From positions 11,459,350 to 11,523,349 of the forward strand of contig JADCRB010000013.1 in assembly GCA_021464245.1 (NCBI GenBank): a stretch of 64,000 bases of DNA. The letters run 5' to 3'. Both the position numbers and the translations under genes were made by a program. Origin of the DNA: Carallia brachiata. Its lineage: Eukaryota > Streptophyta > Magnoliopsida > Malpighiales > Rhizophoraceae. Positions 33,560 to 47,599 of this stretch are shown in pieces. Numbering within the stretch: position 1 is the stretch's first letter; each line of letters begins with the position of its first letter. The notes below the pieces were generated by a model. It did no database searches and was not told the origin of the DNA. It saw only the letters and a list, made by a program, of their open reading frames with translations.

Positions 33560-36500
33560 GACTCCTAGTTTTAAAGATGACTTTAAAGTCAGTGTACTCT
33601 AGCTTATTAGTCGGCATTCAATACATTTTCATGCATAATAACCAAATATTTGCAAAAAAAAAAAAAAAAAACTCTAAAAAAATTATTTGCAAAATCATAA
33701 CCGTGGAAATATCTGGTTTTAGTGCATAAAATTGTGTTGAATTTCAGCGTATTTTATCGTTTTTTAAAGTTGCATCAATCACTGATTTCGATGGTTGTTA
33801 TATATGGCAAATGATACACACATTTTATACACACATTCATACATATATATAATATAATAAATTTTTTTTATAAAAAATTTTATATAATATCTACACTTTA
33901 CATTTTAAAATGACATTTATTTTAATCTCAATTTTAATTTTTTAAAAAAATATATATTATTTTATTACTAACACGTTAGTGGCACGCTGGTTGTGTGTAC
34001 GTAGCAATGCTCTGCTTATATATCCCTTTTATATACCTAGTTACCAACTGCGATGTGCGCCGAAATGCACGTTTTGCTAAAAGCTAGCATAATTGTAAAG
34101 CCAAAAGGCATGTGCTGCACGTTTTTATGCTTTCTAAATTATTTCATAACGTTATTAATTTCTAAAAATTGGCTTCTCACATTTTTTCTGTGAATGATTT
34201 TGCTCTTTTTTGTGAGTTTTTTGTTAAACGTGCCAAGTGAGATACCATGTTGACTCTTTATTGTTGAGTGACATTTTTTAAAAAATTTGTAAAATTTTAG
34301 AAAATAGCAAAAATATCTTAAAATTTTATAAATTCAATAAAATCCAAAAAAGTTAAAAAAACTTAAAATAAAATCTGAAAATACAAAAATATCTAAAAAT
34401 ATATTAAAAAATTCAGAAATTGTTTTAAAAGTTCCACGTCAGCACCAAGGAGCTGATGTAGCATCAAAATAAATGTCGAGAAGCTAATATGATTCGTCAC
34501 ATGACAAATTTAACGACATATTAACAAAAAAGAATCAAAATCATTGATTAGAAAAATACATGAAGGGCCAATTTGAAAAAACAAATGTTGTGAACATGAT
34601 TTTAAAAACACAAAACGTCGGAGGACAATTAAAGCTTTTTACAAAGTGTAAACAGTTAAGTTTGAAATGCAATGTACCAATAATTTTTCAAGCAACCATA
34701 GATTTTTGAGGTTTGGCTTAGGGAGGCTAGGGAATTAATTATTTGAATCCAATAACAATACTGTCAGACCATGTATATATATATCATCTTTTTAACTGAA
34801 GTATATGATCCCATTTTACCCTTTGTTTGAAAAAAAAAAAAGAGGGGATGAAGAATTTGGAGAAACGAAAGTGAAAAAAATGAATATTAAAATGAAAAAA
34901 CTTATTATATTATTCTTGTGTTTGGGAGAGTATAGTGTAAGGAAAAAAATAAAAATATTTTTGTTTGAGAGTGTGTGAAATGTAAAAAAAAAAAAGGAAA
35001 TAATATGTATTATAGTACTAATTTTCTCAATAAAAAGTAAAAAGTATAACAAAAGAATAGCAAGTATGTAATTTCACTAAAAAAAAAAAAAAAAAGAGAG
35101 CAACACCCATTCTCCCCAAAATTGGAGAAACGAGACTTTAATGGGCCCAATTTCTCCACCTTTTTTTTTCCCCTTACTCTACATCTCCCAAACGCAAACA
35201 CACTATTCTACTCTCATTCATTCTTTTCTCTCCCAAATTCACACTACCAAATACACTGTTAAGGTTCAGGGCATATTATGAAAACATATTTCTAGTTGTC
35301 GTTTAATGAAACAAAATTTATATGAACCTCAAAAAATAAACACTTATTTTCAATACAATTGATCTATTTGCAAGTTAATAGCAAAATAAACTCACACATT
35401 ACATATCATGGTCAGTAATTACACATTTTCAATATTTTGATAATAAAATATCTTTGTTTTTAATACAAAAAAAATGTTTACAAGTATATCGATTATAACA
35501 CTTATAAGTTGAGACTAATTTTTATATTATTGATGTACTCATTCAATCTCTTTCATACATAAGATTTACCACTAAAATATTATTGGACTTAAAATAAGTC
35601 TTCCTTAAATATAATTATAGTTTTAACGAGTTTAAAATCTAACGTTATACTCACACTTTATCTCTTTTTAATTTACGAGAAAGCATTAATATAAAAATTT
35701 TAATTAAATTTAATATTAAAACGACACATTAAATTATTATTAAATTATTACTTTTAGTAATAAAATACCTTTTGAAACTCTATTGTCGAATTTAATTCAT
35801 CAACGGGAATCAAAAGTCGTACTTTCTAAATTCTACTTCCTGACTCGGAAGTAGGAGGCGTGGCGCATCCGTCAAGAAACGGCCCGGATGTCGGCAAGTT
35901 GAAACTTTTGATGACGACCAAGCCAAGGTCAAAGCAACTGACCAATAAGTAAAATCATTATATGCCAAACCTCCACACGTGCGAATTGGAGTTTTGTTCA
36001 AAAGACTTTGAATTCTGTGCCTCCAAAATGAATATTTAACTTGCAGAATTCCAAACGTGATTAATTAGGAACCTCCATGGATTTTTCTTGGGTTTTGTCT
36101 TTTTATGTGAATGTCACCATAATAGTCAATTAGACATTATAATATTATGTGCTTTGTTGCATTTGACATTTATAAGTTAGATTTATGTCTTGATGAATGG
36201 AATTTGTATTATGATCCAAACGTTTCATGGTTTTTTTTTTTTAATTCAAGTTGCTGAATTTTTGAAAATTATGAAGACAGTTTCATTTGGAACGTAATGA
36301 AAGATTGAGAACCTTGTTCATACCAAACGTAAAATATCTTCTAATATCAATTTGTTAATCTTTACTAAAACCGTACATACTTTGTGATCAAATGATATTA
36401 AATACCCTTCGACGTACCACCGATCATATTTGATAGAATTTTTATTCTTTCATAAAAAAGTACATAATTTATCTTCATATTATCACCTATTAGTTATTAT

Positions 36501-39500
36501 ATTTCAGTAGATATTTTAATTTATTATCAGTAGTATACTTCTAAACTTTGTTAATTACATATTTGTAATGGTTGAATGATCACGACTGTTAAATATGTAT
36601 TAACATGTACATCATCTATGTAAAAAAAAAAAATTGTGTGACCCTGACCCTATAGAAAGTAGAAATGCTTTAATTTAGAGACAAAGGAGATAAGGTTTTA
36701 AATTATGGGACAATTTGATAAAAAAAAAAAAAAGTTTTGATTCTCCCATATATTATGTGAAGCAAAGTCACTGGCCCACAAATCTTGTCTTCTTGTCGTG
36801 GCAAAGTCCAGATTGTATTCTATTCAAATAGCATGAGTTAGAACAAGCCAATGTCACTTTCAAAGGTTGCTCGGAGTGCATTGCACCGAATCTGAAAGTA
36901 TCCAATTTCTGCGGCTTGGACGCTTTGATTTGATATCTAAGTTTCCTAATTATTCGATCAATCGGAGAATTAAATTCAGTTTGGTCGATTACGCAGCTTC
37001 AAAAAGTATGACGACCAAACGGTCCCCTAGGAAGAAAGGAAAAAAATATTGAAGAAAAAAAAGAAAGGCTGAAGAACCTTCAAGCAAGCTGCCAACTACT
37101 AGATTGAAAGCAACAACAACCACAACATAACTCTAAACAATAGGAAGTTAAATTTCGTCATAGATTAATTTGTTCACAAGCTAGAGGCATCTTCCCATTT
37201 CTACAAATCTTGTGCTTAACTCAATCTACAAGCATTTTTTTCAAACTAAAATTAAGAATTATGAAACTGTTTACTTTATAAGTCCCTAAATTGCTATAAT
37301 GTGCACTATTCTAATAAATCCCTCAACATATATTGAGCTTAAAATTTCATCCCATGCTTTGGGTAATTTGAATGATCAAAAAATAATGCTGAAAATTCCT
37401 AAATATTTAATGGCTGGGAAATTTTATTAAGAGACGTGACATGTTCTGTCATCATCCCAATTGTCGAAGTCGTATAAATTATGCAGTAAACTCAAGTTAA
37501 ATGATTCAGTAAACAACCCCTAATCTTTCATTTTTTTTTGTAGGGAAGGGGCTAACTTGAACCTTACACCTTTTCGCCACAAGTTTAAACTCATCCATAA
37601 AGCTAAAGTTAGGTCCATGTAAACTCCAATCTTTTTAAACGTAGCCGCTTTGATCACTGTCAAAAGAGACAAAACATCATGACCGTTTCAAGCATATATG
37701 TTGGAAGGTAATTGCTCAATCAATGATTTGTAATTGAGACTAAGGTCCGTATAGATGGCAAACATATCGGGTCATGTGGGTTCCACTATCATCAGATAGA
37801 GTTTTGATTTGAATCTTAAATCCCTCAATGAAAGATACACATCATTCATCACTCCAGTTAAACTACTTTTCAGAGTTTATTTTTATAGTATAGCCTTTTT
37901 TTTTTTGTGAGATAAATGAGAAAGCAAGATAGTGTCCCAACTTGTCACGTTAAGGAATATTGCACTTGTGACCAATAAGGTACGAAGGGTTCGGATAGTT
38001 ACAGTAGAATTCGCACTGGTTTAAACATAAGTTTAGTCTTATTGATTCTCCAGACAAACACTCAAATTTATTTATGACTTTTCACTTGACAATATTTAGA
38101 GTCTTTATCACCGTATTACAACTTTTAGTGGTATAACTCTTTTTTTCTCGGTACAGCTATGTTTTGAGTATGGACAGGCTCGATTCGAGTCCAGTCAGAT
38201 TTTAGTTTCGGGTTAAGTCTTCCGAAAAAAATGAAATAATAAAGCAAGGTATTATAGAGTGACAAGAGGCCCTATCGTGATCCTATTAATAGTTGGACCA
38301 CATTTGCCATGCACTTCTACGTTGGCCCAGAAAGGCTTTGGTCTTTTGCTACATGGTCTAGCATCGCTCCGAGACATGCAAACGATTACATTTGGGCATA
38401 GCTTTTTCAGAATTTTAGAGGCCCAATAAGTTTGCCATACATATGGGACTCCAATCATTTCTTAATTCTCTTCTGTGCTCATTCTAAATCGGGCCTGAGT
38501 ATTAGCTAACAACGCATAAGCTTCCTCGCGAGGAAAAGGGAATGCTTTACAACACCAGCACAATTGGTACTGCATCAATGTTAGAATTGAAAATCTCAAG
38601 TTCAAGTTCAGTCGAAGTTGATCAATAAAAAAAAATGAAAAAATAAATCATTGCTCTATGTAGGAAGTTATAACAATGGGCATGCCCTAAAATGTTCAAA
38701 ACTTGGTGAATCGCGGCCTTGAAAAAATCAAACAGATAAAATTGGAACGAAAAAATCCAAACAGGTTACAACAATTGAAATCAATTTCAAGGTAGCTGCA
38801 CAGGCCATTATTATTATTTTTTTCATTTTTGAAAAAGAGCATCAATTCTGCCTAAATTTGGGTATGAGCTGTTGATTTCGTAGGTTTCACATGTGCCAAT
38901 ACGCATGCCCACATATCAACGGCGACAATTATCTCAGTCATTTTCAGCATCTATGTTTAACAGGTATGATGGATTCATTATTGGGGAATTTAATGTAATT
39001 GCTCACCATTGTAAACCTCCAAGCACACCTACGCCATCAAAAGCTTTCACCTCACTCAAGTGCTCCTAGGAACCAATCGAGGTGATGTCACAATATCGAA
39101 CATCTAGTTTTCAAAGTTAAAGGACGACTAGCTTTGTGAATCAATGGAGATTTTTTCCTTTGCTGATTTTGGCAGAGAATTACAGTAGAGAATTTTTCTT
39201 AAAATTTCTGTTTCCATAAGTTTCCACATGCCAGATGCCACCTTAATAGTATAAATCTAAACGAAATCATTGGAACTCAAATATAAGACTAAAAAATTTA
39301 ATAAAATATGTCAATCAATTGTGTTAAAAGTACGAAACTTATTTGAATTTTGAGGACCGGTGTATTTTACTTTCCTGGTTTCTTTTGTTAATAATTATTG
39401 TCTTACAAAAATTGGTGTTTAAAAAGGCTTTTTATGCGAGAGGTGACAACAATGTGTCAAAATCGATAATGACTACATAATAGTTATATACTCTATAATA

Positions 39501-42500
39501 ATCAGCCTACTTTAGATGTGACGCTCGATGGTAATTAAAACTGTGTATCATTGGGAAGACTACGTCCTAACGTTTAGATGACATTGTTTATGTTTATGGC
39601 TCTAAGATTTAAACTATAAATCTGAAGCATATTTTTGCCGGGAGAGTTGACTCCTTCATTTGTTTTTTTTATAAAAAAAAGAGAAAATAAGGATGACATT
39701 TTTGTTAGCAGTAGTGACGAAATAGTGCTGAGCAATTCACATATATTACTTGGTACAGATGACTTCTTTTTTCTGTCGGACAACACTCTTGACCCCTATC
39801 GAGCTACGAACACAAGTAAGTGAGTGGTTGGGAAGAAAAGGTTCCCTCTCCTCTTTCTTTTTACTTCTGTGTCAGACTGTTAAGAAAGATTGTGCTGCTT
39901 TAACACACACAATGAGTAAAGACTACTATACTGAATTACTAAAGAAGTATACTCTCAGATACTCATTCATTTTACTCCTTTCAGCTCCTATTCAAATCTA
40001 ATTGCTCTTCCATAACAGAAAAAGAAAAATAAAATAAAAATAAAAGAATCTGAATGCTCTTAGACTAATTAAGTTGACAGTCCATTTAGTTCCAAAGTCT
40101 TAGAAGAAAAAAGACAGCCTCCGACATTTTCTTTCCATTTGCAACAGAAACGAGAGTTGTTGGATGTGAATTGTTACACCCGCGCCCTTAATTCAACTAC
40201 CGTAAGTGACTGCTAGTATATTTAATTACAGTGATTGACTCTGATGCTTCGCGTAAAACAAAACTGCAGCATAAGCAAATCTTATTCAATCTCATAGGGT
40301 GGCTGAATATGGCGACAACAGCCACAAAGCTGGACATAAAACAATTATGAAAGTAAGAAAAATTGTTAACCTTCTTGTCCTATGAAATCGCTCATAGATT
40401 GAAAGAGACTCGGCAATATGGAATCCTTTGGTAGCTTTGAATTAAGGTGGCAAACAGGTGGTCGAATTGAGTTGTTTCAGTTTTCCAGTCATTTAGGTTT
40501 CAAGTATATAGGATTTCAATATATGAAATTTCGGATCAATTAAGTTTTGATTTTGGGTCAATTAAATTTTGGGTCATCTTAATTTTTGAGTATTTTGGAT
40601 TACAAATGATTAATCTTCAGGGACTCAGATCAAGCGACCTTCTCGCAAGTAAAACTAGATTATTCAGTTCGGATAAGCTTTTATCGATCAAATGAATTTA
40701 GGATGCAAACAAAAGCTTAATTTTTTCATAATTTAACAGAACAGCATCAGCAATATCGTTCTGAAAAAATAGTACGAAAACAAATATTATATGGGGAAAT
40801 AATTGACCAAAGGGAGCAAATTCTGAACGCAAAACCTGAATGTCACACAACCCCATTTTCTATTACAATATATAAGTCTTCATTGTGTGTTCTGATTCTA
40901 GAATTAGAATCTTTCAAATAAATCAATTCATACGAGAAAACTTCCCGTACAGATCAACAATTCGCTGACCAAATCATAAAATTTTCATTTCATTTTTTTG
41001 CCAAATAGTTTATGCCCAAATTTTCTGTCCTAATGCGATGTCTCTGAATTGTTTTTAACTCCCGATAGGCAAAGTGCATTTTTGAAAGTTGCCACGAAGA
41101 TGCTTAGATATTAAAGAATTGATTGGATAACATAGGACTTAAACAAACACCAGCAGCACAAGCTGACAAGCACCACCCACAATTATCAAATAAACAGATT
41201 TTACATGCAACAAATCATAGGCGTCCCTACCGCCTTTTGAAGCCTTGACTGTTGATAACCAATGCACCAGTGCCTGATTTATTTTTTCTTTTTTCATGAA
41301 TTTTTTTTTTTGTTTAGTTGGATTTGGGGAGGGGGTATTTTCTTTGAATAAAATGTGGAGTTCTAATCCTAAATCTCACCCCTTCCAAAAACAATTCTAT
41401 TTTTTTTTTCCTTACATTTCTATATTTTGTTGGTATTTATTACTGCGCTTCTGCAACTCAACATAAGTATAATATAGTAACCACCAATACACCCAATGAA
41501 CACTCACTTTATTTGCACAAACCTTACAACACACCAAATAATCAAATAAGATAAATCTCACAACACACCAAGTAACCAAATGGGATAGGATGGTACATTC
41601 CATAACTTATGTGAGTTCCCTAGAAAGAGATAAGACATAATCTCTTAAAGAGATAAGAACACAATCTCTTAAAGAAATTAATATCATAGGGAAGATAAGA
41701 TTAGGACATAATAATGACATAATCTTTTATCTCTCAACTAATGTGAGTTTGACTCAACAATTTAGTGGCTTTTTTTTTTTTTCAAATGAATTTTATTACA
41801 AAGAAATTTAACATGGGATTCACGTAAGTGAGACACCGTTTGATAATTGTGCAATTTTTAAACCTGGATACATTTATTTAAGTGATAATTAACATTTAAT
41901 ATTTGATCTTTTTACTTTTTCTTTTGGCCCAAAAACACATAAGTGCATATATTTATCATAGACATACTATATTCATTGTTAGATATGTTAATAACATATT
42001 TTAGTAAGTGCTTTAAATCTTTTATTTATATGATTCTACTCTTGATTAAGGAGAGATTCGTGGCCCAAGGTAAAACCTGTATAAGAAAAACCAGTCTTGC
42101 CCGTATGAAAGAAACCTTCTGAGTGGCGGAAGAGAGAGAGAGATTATATGGGTCTTTGACAATGAGTTCTATTGTAGCAATATTGATAATCTTTCCCAGC
42201 AGCCCATGTGTCATATAAATAATGAGAACAATCAACAAATTTATACTATTATTAAGAATAAAGTTTTAGGTGTCATATGAACATAAATTTTGTTTGTAAG
42301 CAATCCAAAAAATTGTTTACATGTAAATATTTTCTTAGTCTAATTTGGCCTTGAAAGGCCTTACATTTTCTATAACTTGCACTCATTATTTATTAAAAAT
42401 AAGTCGAGTTATATTCATCAGAAGACACTTGAATAGTTAGAATTGTAATATTAGGTTTTAATCTTGAAAAGGAATAATGTGAGATTTATATGATGTGTAC

Positions 42501-44000
42501 CTTATAATCTAATTAATTTTTTAATGAACAACAAAAGTCAAATTCTAAATAAGTAAAATCTAATAATATGTGATTAAGAGTTAGACTTAGTTTATTAAAC
42601 TGTAGTTGGTCTCATATATTAATTTTACATTCATATTATAAGCTAATTTATACGTATTGCCTGTTCCAATAATTAAGCTGATTAACATGTGGATTTTGAT
42701 TCTTGTAGCATCGAAGTAGCCGTAATTTTGACCAAGAGAATAGCCGTAATTTTTTCTGCATTGCCGGGCCATAATCGAAGATACTTAGATAATTGTTCAA
42801 ATTATAAATTGGAAACCATCACGTCAAAAAACAAAACTTGTACACACCCGAATTCTTATGTCTAATACATTTTTTTTTTTTTGAAGAAAATTCATTGAAC
42901 CGTCACTGTATGCTAGAGTAATTCTCTAATTTCTTTTTTTTATTTCTATTTTCCTAAAACCTTCAAGATAAATATTACACTCTTAATAGAGTGTGACGTA
43001 TGTTTAAAGCATTGAAGAGAAAGTTACACATATACCCTAAAGGATATTCTAGTGATTAAATTTAAATTTTTTAAAAAAAAACTTTAAAATTTAATTCTAC
43101 AAAGGGATGTAAAATTTATTAGAATAAAGAGAAGTGCTTTCACCGTGTAATTAACTGTCTAACAAGACTCACAAAAAGAAAAAAAAAGTCACACATCATT
43201 TGTTTAAACAATAAAATTATACCAATGTTATTAATGTGACGAGTTGTTCATCCACACATGAACAATAATAATTATCATCCCATATCTTTTTAAATATAAT
43301 TGTAATTAATGAATTTTTTATGAACTAAAAAAAAGACATATTATAAAAATGTTGGTTGTGGGTCATGCAAGTCTGGCTGCAAATTATTTGTTGATATTTT
43401 CAATCAATTTTTTTTTAAAATAGATTTATCATTCAAAGAATAATGACTCAAACACCTTTTTTGTATTTAGTCACAACTATGGTTGAACTTAAAATTCATT
43501 GTACTTCGTTGCCTCAAATTCCTGTTTTATTTATTGAAGAGACGCAATCATAGAAATTTGAAGTGGAGTCAAATTTACCACTAAATCGCGATGGATAGCA
43601 TAAAGGATATTGGCAGCTCGGCGAGGGATGGACGGACGGTTAATGGGGGAGAGAAATAGAGAAGAGACATTGGTGGAACCAACTTTTTAATTTTCCTTTT
43701 TGAAAAAAACGTTTTATTTATAAAATAGAACAGATGTAAAATTAAAAAAATTTTAATATTTATGTATAACAAATTTAAATTTGATGTGCAATATATATTT
43801 TATATTTAAAAATTAAGGTTAATATATAATAAATTTAAAATTAATAGATAATAAATTAAGATTAAAAGTTTCACTATATAAACGAAAAAATTAAAAATAA
43901 AATAATAATTTTTCTGTGTCGCGTACAATTTTGCCAAGATTAAAAGGAGAAAAAAAGGTCAAATGACTGCTGGCTACCCCCGTGCCTGATACCCGGCTCT
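33560..44000. other. Long intergenic region between the two ERF genes, no gene seen
   Basis: Over 10 kb I found no reading frame with family resemblance. The DNA is AT-rich with many poly-A/T runs. A MITE-like segment may span about 34815-35265, with weak inverted ends (ccctttgtttg against caaatacactg). The parts at 35800-36060 and 36860-37030 are richer in GC and free of obvious repeats, but non-coding in all frames as far as I can tell. The part at 38250-38460 has a 68-codon minus-strand frame without homology. Confidence 0.5.
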
Positions 44001-44125
44001 AAAATAAGTTTTTTGGACGCGTCAACTCTTGCCCAACAAAAATGACAAAATCTTATGATCAGAGGAAGGGAGATAAAAAGAAAGAGACGAGAAAGACAAG
44101 AGGATGGGCAAAATGCAACCCTTCA

Positions 44126-44136
44126 TTGACAGTCAA
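44126..44136. promoter_or_regulatory. Back-to-back W-box cores upstream of the ERF5-type gene
   Basis: ttgacagtcaa contains TTGAC on both strands, about 85 bp upstream of the TATA box; the minus-strand copy is a full TTGACT W-box. WRKY factors bind such sites in defence genes. A further GTCAA core lies near 44022. Confidence 0.4.
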
Positions 44137-44217
44137 AGGCACAGCGGCTCCGTGGAAAAGTCAATCTACGTATTCCTACCTCCTTAATTAGCCCTTCTCC
44201 TCCCCATCATCTACTAC

Positions 44218-44225
44218 TATTTATA
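44218..44225 (+). promoter_or_regulatory. TATA box of the ERF5-type gene
   Basis: tatttata lies about 305 bp upstream of the ATG at 44531. The implied leader of about 280 bp is rich in CT, as in many plant genes, and holds a long C run and T run at 44325-44347. Confidence 0.6.
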
Positions 44226-44530
44226 GACAAACTAATGACAAGCCCTTTTCCACTTCCATCTTCCACTCTCCAGTTATCCATTCCTCTCCTCTCTCTCTCT
44301 CCTCTCTCAGCTTCTTGCAAACCAACCCCCCCCCCCCTTTTTTTTTTATCAAAATCCTTACAAGCAAGCCACCACCTTTCAATAACAAGCTTTTTCCTCT
44401 ACTTCTCTCTCTCTCTATATAGATATATATTTTGTTTTTATAGCAAAACAAAAGGAAAGGAAAGGTGCAACGCGAAGTTTTTTTTTAGGAGGTCACTCCT
44501 CTTAGTACTACTTTCATTTAAAGTCGTTTA

Positions 44531-45505
44531 ATGAATTTTGTAATGACAGAGGCCGAGGTCTCATCTGCCTTAGAATTCATCGAGCAGCACTTGCTCGGCG
44601 ACCTTCTCTCGCCTGTCACCCCTTCTACTACTACTTGCTCTACTTTCAGTGCAAGCCCGGACTTTGACTTTTCCTCCTCCTCGGCTTCTTGTTTTGATTC
44701 TAACAATAATTGTTCCCACACGTCCAGCTGCTGTGATTCCGACATCTTTGTCGCAGATTACTTTGATGATTCTGTCGGAACCAACCACCCCAGTTCCGAA
44801 CCTTTTGGTTTCCCTTCTGTCTCAAACTTGAAGCTAAATCATAACCATGTTTTGGACTTCCAGTTCGAAACCAAACCTGAAATTGTCGATCTTGTGACGC
44901 CGAGGGGATTGCCTGAAACCGAATTTCAATCGGAAAATGCTCAGGCGAGTTGCGAGATTATTGATTTCCGGTCGAAAACGAGGGTGAAAGTGAGTTCTCC
45001 GAAAAGGCCGTCGCTGAAGATCTCGCCGCCGGAGAAAACTCAGTGGATTCATTTCTCTGACCCGGAAGGCTGGCAGCAACAGCATCAGCAGCAGCCGGAA
45101 ACGATGGCCGTCCAGAAAGGTGGAGGAGGAGAGAAGAGGCATTACAGGGGTGTTCGACAGAGGCCGTGGGGCAAGTACGCCGCGGAGATCCGCGACCCGA
45201 ACCGGAAAGGCTGTCGGGTTTGGCTCGGGACCTTCGACGAGGCTGTCGAAGCCGCCAAAGCCTACGACCGAGCGGCGTTCAAGCTGCGCGGCTCCAAGGC
45301 CATACTCAACTTCCCGCTCGAAGCTGGCCGGTACAATACACGCGCCGCCGTTGAGAGGAGTGAGCGGAAACGAAGCAGGGAGGGCGAGATTGAGGAGGAG
45401 AGAAGGGAAGAAGTAAAGATGGTGAAGGTAGAGGCACCTGGGAAGGATATTCCGTTGACGCCGTCAAGCTGGACGCCGCCGCTTTGGACTGCGGCGGTGA
45501 TGTGA
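44531..45505 (+). CDS. ERF5: Ethylene-response factor, ERF5/ERF6 type (AP2/ERF group IX), C-terminus frame-shifted
   Basis: This intronless gene reads 324 residues. The N-terminal [15 protein letters not shown] block is typical of the ERF5/ERF6/ERF104/ERF105 subgroup. A Ser-rich acidic stretch and [16 protein letters not shown] (about 158-173), resembling the subgroup's conserved pre-AP2 motif, follow. The AP2/ERF domain spans about 204-263 ([38 protein letters not shown]), then a basic nuclear signal (ERKRSREGE). The factor binds GCC-box promoters and in Arabidopsis acts in chitin, MAP-kinase and stress signalling. The read-through after [12 protein letters not shown] (Trp319) is abnormal: the frame ends AAVM, while the -1 frame continues with the family tail (see the entry at 45487). 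One lost G would explain it. Either ATG (44531 or 44543) could start; the first is used here. Confidence 0.93.
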   Translation: MNFVMTEAEVSSALEFIEQHLLGDLLSPVTPSTTTCSTFSASPDFDFSSSSASCFDSNNNCSHTSSCCDSDIFVADYFDDSVGTNHPSSEPFGFPSVSNLKLNHNHVLDFQFETKPEIVDLVTPRGLPETEFQSENAQASCEIIDFRSKTRVKVSSPKRPSLKISPPEKTQWIHFSDPEGWQQQHQQQPETMAVQKGGGGEKRHYRGVRQRPWGKYAAEIRDPNRKGCRVWLGTFDEAVEAAKAYDRAAFKLRGSKAILNFPLEAGRYNTRAAVERSERKRSREGEIEEERREEVKMVKVEAPGKDIPLTPSSWTPPLWTAAVM

Positions 45506-45588
45506 AGGGAGGGACTTTCAATTTGCCGCTGTTGTCGCCGTCAGGCTCTCCATTGGGACTTCCTCAGCTCATATGGTTACGTAGTTAG
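45487..45588 (+). pseudogene. Displaced C-terminal tail of the ERF5-type gene
   Basis: In the frame shifted from the ERF5-type reading, 45487-45588 reads [15 protein letters not shown] and LGLPQL, matching the conserved PLLSP...GYPQL end of ERF5-type proteins. It is out of frame by one base with the AP2-containing part. Even in this frame the last residues differ from the family end because of an apparent extra AT at about 45571-45574. Confidence 0.75.
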
Positions 45589-47485
45589 AGAGGTTGTATT
45601 TTTGGAACATGTACATTAGTCTAGAGGAAAATTTTCCCTTCTTTTTTACTTTTTTTTCAACAAAAAAAAAAAAAAAACGAGCCAATTTTCTCGGGGAAAA
45701 AAAAAAGGAAAAAAGGGGAGAAAACAAAAGAGAAAAATGAATTTCTGGGCTATAATTATGTCATTTTGAGCCAATATTATTTCTGAATTACTTAGATTTT
45801 GCTTCCCCAAGCAGACGGTGAATTGGACACATTTCCTCATATTACATATTAATGAGGTTTTGTTTTTATAATTTATTTTTGATACTTTGATGTAATCTCC
45901 GTTGTCAAAAGCTTCATCTGTATTCCTATCTTCTTGTGTTTGTTTTAATCGTGCTTTTAATTATCGATAAAATTCCTGCTGCTGACTTATCAAAAAAAAA
46001 AAAAAGGTGATAAAATCTTAGCTTTTGTTGCGATATGCAATTAAACAACAAATTAGTAATATTCCATCAATACATTAAAAAAATGGTGATAAAATTTTAG
46101 CTGTAATTATTAAATCTGATTTTCTGCTTTCATTGTAAAAAATATGAAAATATGAGAATTTGATCATTAGAGACTCATTATTGTTGCCTTTTCATAGCTA
46201 TTGGGACGGTTTTGGAGTTGTCAACTTACGCATACGCTAAAAAAGAGAATTTTTGTACAGATTTTATGGTCTCCAATTTAAGTTTGGGGTCTCCTCCACC
46301 AAAACTTCAAATTTTCATTTTTGCAGATAACATTGGTGTGGCTATTCTGCAGAACTGGCCAGTTACTTAGATTGTTCCCCTATTTTCTGTTTTCTTTCTG
46401 GTTTTTTTTTTTATTACATCAGTCAAAAAAAATATATGATTTATCAATCATGAAAATGGCTATTGTTGTGTTCAATGGATTAAAAAAGGAAACATTATAT
46501 GCTGTAATTCCTTCTTAAATCATTTTTTTTCACTATTTTCAATCTGAGGTAGCGTGGAGTACTTTGCTTGAAGGATTCCTGAGCGAATTGAATAACCGTG
46601 TAGTTTGAGCATTCGGCAGCAGAAGTTCTGCACCCAATTTCTGAAGTTGTATTAAAACATGAAGAGCATATTGATAGGAGTAATTTTAGGATATTATTAA
46701 ATGTTGTTTTTTAAAATCTATTAATATGATGTGACATATGATATATGCATGTCTTTTTCATGTAGATAGATCTTGATACCACCTAAAGCAGTAATTTAGT
46801 AGTGATTCGATATGTTTTTTTTTGTATTGATTTGAATTCAAGTGCACGTGCTAATACCCGTCCCAGATTAAAAGGGAAAATGAGTTTCAGACTTATTAAT
46901 ATTGTAGTCAAATGTAAGAAAGATCCGCTTAAATCTGACATTACTCGAGTGATAGGTCTATTCTTTATAATGGTTAAATGTAGGCTTCTAATAGTCATCA
47001 AGTTAGTCTCGATCTACAAGTTTTATAATTAATATATTTATAAATATTTTTTTGTCTAATTAAAAAAAAAGATAGATCTTAATTGAACATATAATATCAA
47101 AGATGCATTTTCCAATTCCTTGGTTGGGAAATTTTCGTTTAAATATAAGTTGTATAACCATAAAACATACACCATAAAATTTCTTAGCTACTGTTTTCCC
47201 TACGCGCGGTACCATTTAAATTCCTTAGTGTGAAACGGCAAAGGAAGATTGTAGAAAAGGAGGGAGAAACGAACGGGGAGCTCTTAATTAATTAATCTAC
47301 AAAATGAACATTGCTCTTATTATAATTAATAATGAACTACGTATATACGACTTTCTTTAGAGAGAGCCTAATCGTTGTAATATTCAAACCTCGTAAGCTT
47401 CTTAAACTAGAATTTTACTACGTAACTCAAATGGGATTTCAAACTACCCTAATTAGCAAAGTCGTATATATATCAAAAATTTCCC
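45589..47485. other. 3' flank of the ERF5-type gene and intergenic DNA
   Basis: The first 300 bp are the likely 3' untranslated region, with long A runs. Beyond this the DNA is AT-rich with frames under 80 codons and no recognisable protein. Confidence 0.5.
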
Positions 47486-47597
47486 AATTCACCAAACTCG
47501 GAATAATTGACAGATGAATGTTGGCTCGGAAGTAATTTTTTAATTCACCAAACTTCGAATAATTGACAGATGAATGTTGCCTTGGAAATAATTTTTT
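47486..47597. repeat. 56-bp tandem duplication
   Basis: The unit aattcaccaaact...gacagatgaatgttg begins at 47486 and again at 47542. The copies are near-identical, differing by about five bases. Confidence 0.85.
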
Positions 47598-47599
47598 TG

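Noticed and set aside
44834..45521. Several frames of 60-102 codons overlapping the ERF5-type gene on both strands
   Set aside because: They are other-frame shadows of the AP2 region. The only out-of-frame part with family homology is 45487-45588, reported separately.
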